Below, one piece after another: positions 3,759-5,267 of a stretch of 5,267 bases of DNA. The DNA comes from Clostridiaceae bacterium UBA5444 (GTDB lineage Bacteria > Bacillota > Clostridia > Clostridiales > Oxobacteraceae), in the NCBI GenBank assembly GCA_002426575.1, contig DIRE01000086.1:43472-48738 (forward strand), read 5' to 3'. Below the pieces are notes generated by a model, which saw only the letters and a program-made list of their open reading frames with translations, ran no database searches and had not been told where the DNA came from. A program made the position numbers and the translations under genes. Every line of letters begins with the position of its first letter. Position 1 is the first letter of the stretch.

Positions 3759-5267
3759 ATGTCCAATGAGGAAACAAATTTTGATATACTCGAAGAGAAG
3801 TACAATGAGCAGGTAATGCAAAGGATGCAAAAATTAAAGGAACTTCAGGATAAGGGGCAAGACCCTTTTGATACTTATACCTATGATGTTACTCATTCAT
3901 CAAAGGATATAAAAGACAACTTTGAGACTTTAGAGAATTCCATGGTTTCAATTGCAGGAAGGCTTCTTTCAAAAAGGGTTCATGGTAAGGCTGGATTTTC
4001 TGACCTTTATGATAGAGAAGGTAAAATACAGCTATATGTTAAGATAGATGACATTGGGGAAGAAAAACTAAAGTTTTTTAAATCCCTTGATATAGGTGAC
4101 ATAATAGGAGTTGTGGGCACCATATTTAAGACTCATAAGGGAGAAATATCGGTACATGTAAAGGACTTTACTTTGCTTACAAAGTCTCTAAAGCCTTTGC
4201 CTGAAAAGTGGCATGGACTTAAAGATCCAGACCTAAGATATAGGCAAAGGTATGTGGACTTAATTGTAAATGAAGATGTTAGAGAAGTATTTTTTAATAG
4301 AATAAAGATAATTAAATCCATAAGAAACTTCCTTGATGAAAGGGGATTCCTTGAGGTTGAAACACCTGTATTATCACCAATAGCAGGGGGTGCTGCTGCA
4401 AGGCCTTTTATTACTCACCACAATGCTCTAGATATAGATATGTATCTTAGAATTGCGACAGAACTTTACTTAAAAAGGCTTATAGTTGGTGGATTTGAAA
4501 GAGTTTACGAAATAGGCAAGGACTTTAGAAATGAAGGTATTGATATAAGACACAACCCTGAATTTACCATGATTGAGTTGTATCAAGCCTACGCTGATTA
4601 CAATGATATGATGGAACTTACAGAGAATATGATCTCACAAGCATGTATGGATATACATGGTACAACAAAGGTGAATTATCAGGGAACAGAGATTGACTTT
4701 AAACCGCCTTGGAAAAGGATTACTATGGTTGATGCTGTAAAGGAATATGCAGGCATCGATTTTAATGATATAAAAAGCAATGAAGAGGCAAGAGAGATTG
4801 CCAAAGAGCATAACTTAGAGCTTAAAAAAGAGCTTAAGGATTGTGCAAAGGGAGATATATTAAATGCATTCTTTGAGGAGTATGGTGAGAAACATTTAAT
4901 TCAGCCAACATTCCTTATGGATTATCCAGTTGAAATATCACCTCTGTCAAAGAAAAAAAGAGGCAATCCTGATCTTACTGAAAGATTTGAGGCCTTTATA
5001 TATGGAAGAGAAATAGCTAATGCATATTCTGAGCTAAATGATCCAATTGTACAAAGGGAAAGATTCCTTCAGCAGCTTAAAGAAAGAGAACTTGGCGATG
5101 ATGAGGCATATATGATGGATGAAGACTTTGTAAATTCCCTCGAGATAGGAATGCCACCTACAGGGGGATTGGGTATAGGAATTGATAGAATAGTAATGTT
5201 CTTAACGGATTCATATTCTATAAGAGATGTTATACTATTCCCAACAATGAAGACCCTCGGTGGTGTA
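3759..5267 (+). CDS. lysS: Lysyl-tRNA synthetase, class II (3' end beyond window)
   Basis: This cytoplasmic enzyme charges tRNA-Lys with lysine using ATP. There are 503 open codons up to the window edge with no stop, against a usual family length near 490-510, so only the last few residues are missing. An N-terminal helix is followed by an OB-fold anticodon-binding domain (about 60-150). The class II catalytic core shows motif 1 around IRNFLDERGFLEVETPV (188-204), motif 2 in FRNEGIDIRHNPEFT (256-270) with Arg257, and motif 3 in GLGIGIDRIVM (470-480) with Arg477. The lysine-specific GGAAARPFITHHNALDIDMY stretch precedes motif 2, and SIRDVILFPTMK lies near the C-terminus. It follows greA by 20 bp without an intervening terminator, so it probably shares the greA promoter and leader. 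The tail KTLGGV at the edge suggests a short extension past the catalytic core. Confidence 0.97.
   Translation, partial: MSNEETNFDILEEKYNEQVMQRMQKLKELQDKGQDPFDTYTYDVTHSSKDIKDNFETLENSMVSIAGRLLSKRVHGKAGFSDLYDREGKIQLYVKIDDIGEEKLKFFKSLDIGDIIGVVGTIFKTHKGEISVHVKDFTLLTKSLKPLPEKWHGLKDPDLRYRQRYVDLIVNEDVREVFFNRIKIIKSIRNFLDERGFLEVETPVLSPIAGGAAARPFITHHNALDIDMYLRIATELYLKRLIVGGFERVYEIGKDFRNEGIDIRHNPEFTMIELYQAYADYNDMMELTENMISQACMDIHGTTKVNYQGTEIDFKPPWKRITMVDAVKEYAGIDFNDIKSNEEAREIAKEHNLELKKELKDCAKGDILNAFFEEYGEKHLIQPTFLMDYPVEISPLSKKKRGNPDLTERFEAFIYGREIANAYSELNDPIVQRERFLQQLKERELGDDEAYMMDEDFVNSLEIGMPPTGGLGIGIDRIVMFLTDSYSIRDVILFPTMKTLGGV

Noticed and set aside
101..5267. Signs of horizontal transfer, mobile element, CRISPR array or defence locus
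   Set aside because: All genes are core housekeeping families with uniform base and codon use. No transposase, terminal inverted repeats, spaced direct repeats or integration site could be found by eye.

Overview
The window reads as ordinary chromosomal housekeeping DNA from a low-GC Gram-positive bacterium, most likely a member of the Clostridia. The evidence is the strong A+T bias, frequent ATA, AGA and AGG codons, strong GGAGG/GGGGAG-type ribosome binding sites, and the gene set itself: coaX, dusB, greA and lysS, all on the plus strand, an order familiar from clostridial genomes. The placement comes from recognised protein families and gene order, not from a database search.

Layout. Positions 1-39 may be the last codons of an unidentified upstream gene. 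A GC-rich hairpin (58-80) then lies just ahead of the coaX ribosome binding site. coaX (101-880, type III pantothenate kinase) and dusB (885-1856, tRNA-dihydrouridine synthase) are tightly coupled, with 4 bp between them. The end of dusB runs into four degenerate 7-bp tandem units (1844-1871), followed by an AT-rich palindrome (1891-1909). A TTG-initiated gene (1939-2895) encodes a 318-aa protein. Its layout resembles the predicted amino acid dehydrogenase / acyl-ACP reductase-like Rossmann family, but its glycine loop is degenerate.

The 360-bp gap at 2896-3255 is the most interesting part. It opens with a perfect consensus sigma-A promoter (TTGACA, 17 bp, TATAAT). This is followed by a 16-bp hairpin about 17 nt into the predicted transcript, a small hairpin that covers the Shine-Dalgarno of a possible 17-codon hydrophobic mini-ORF, a hairpin inside that mini-ORF, and a third long hairpin near a weak second promoter. 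The greA ribosome binding site closes the gap. greA (3256-3738, transcript cleavage factor) and lysS (3759 to the window end, class II lysyl-tRNA synthetase lacking only its last codons) follow and probably form one transcription unit with this long leader.

The genes serve CoA synthesis, tRNA modification, RNA polymerase rescue and tRNA charging. I see no mobile element, CRISPR array, rRNA or tRNA gene, defence system or clear new multi-gene system. The best leads are the structured greA-lysS leader and the unassigned Rossmann-like protein.
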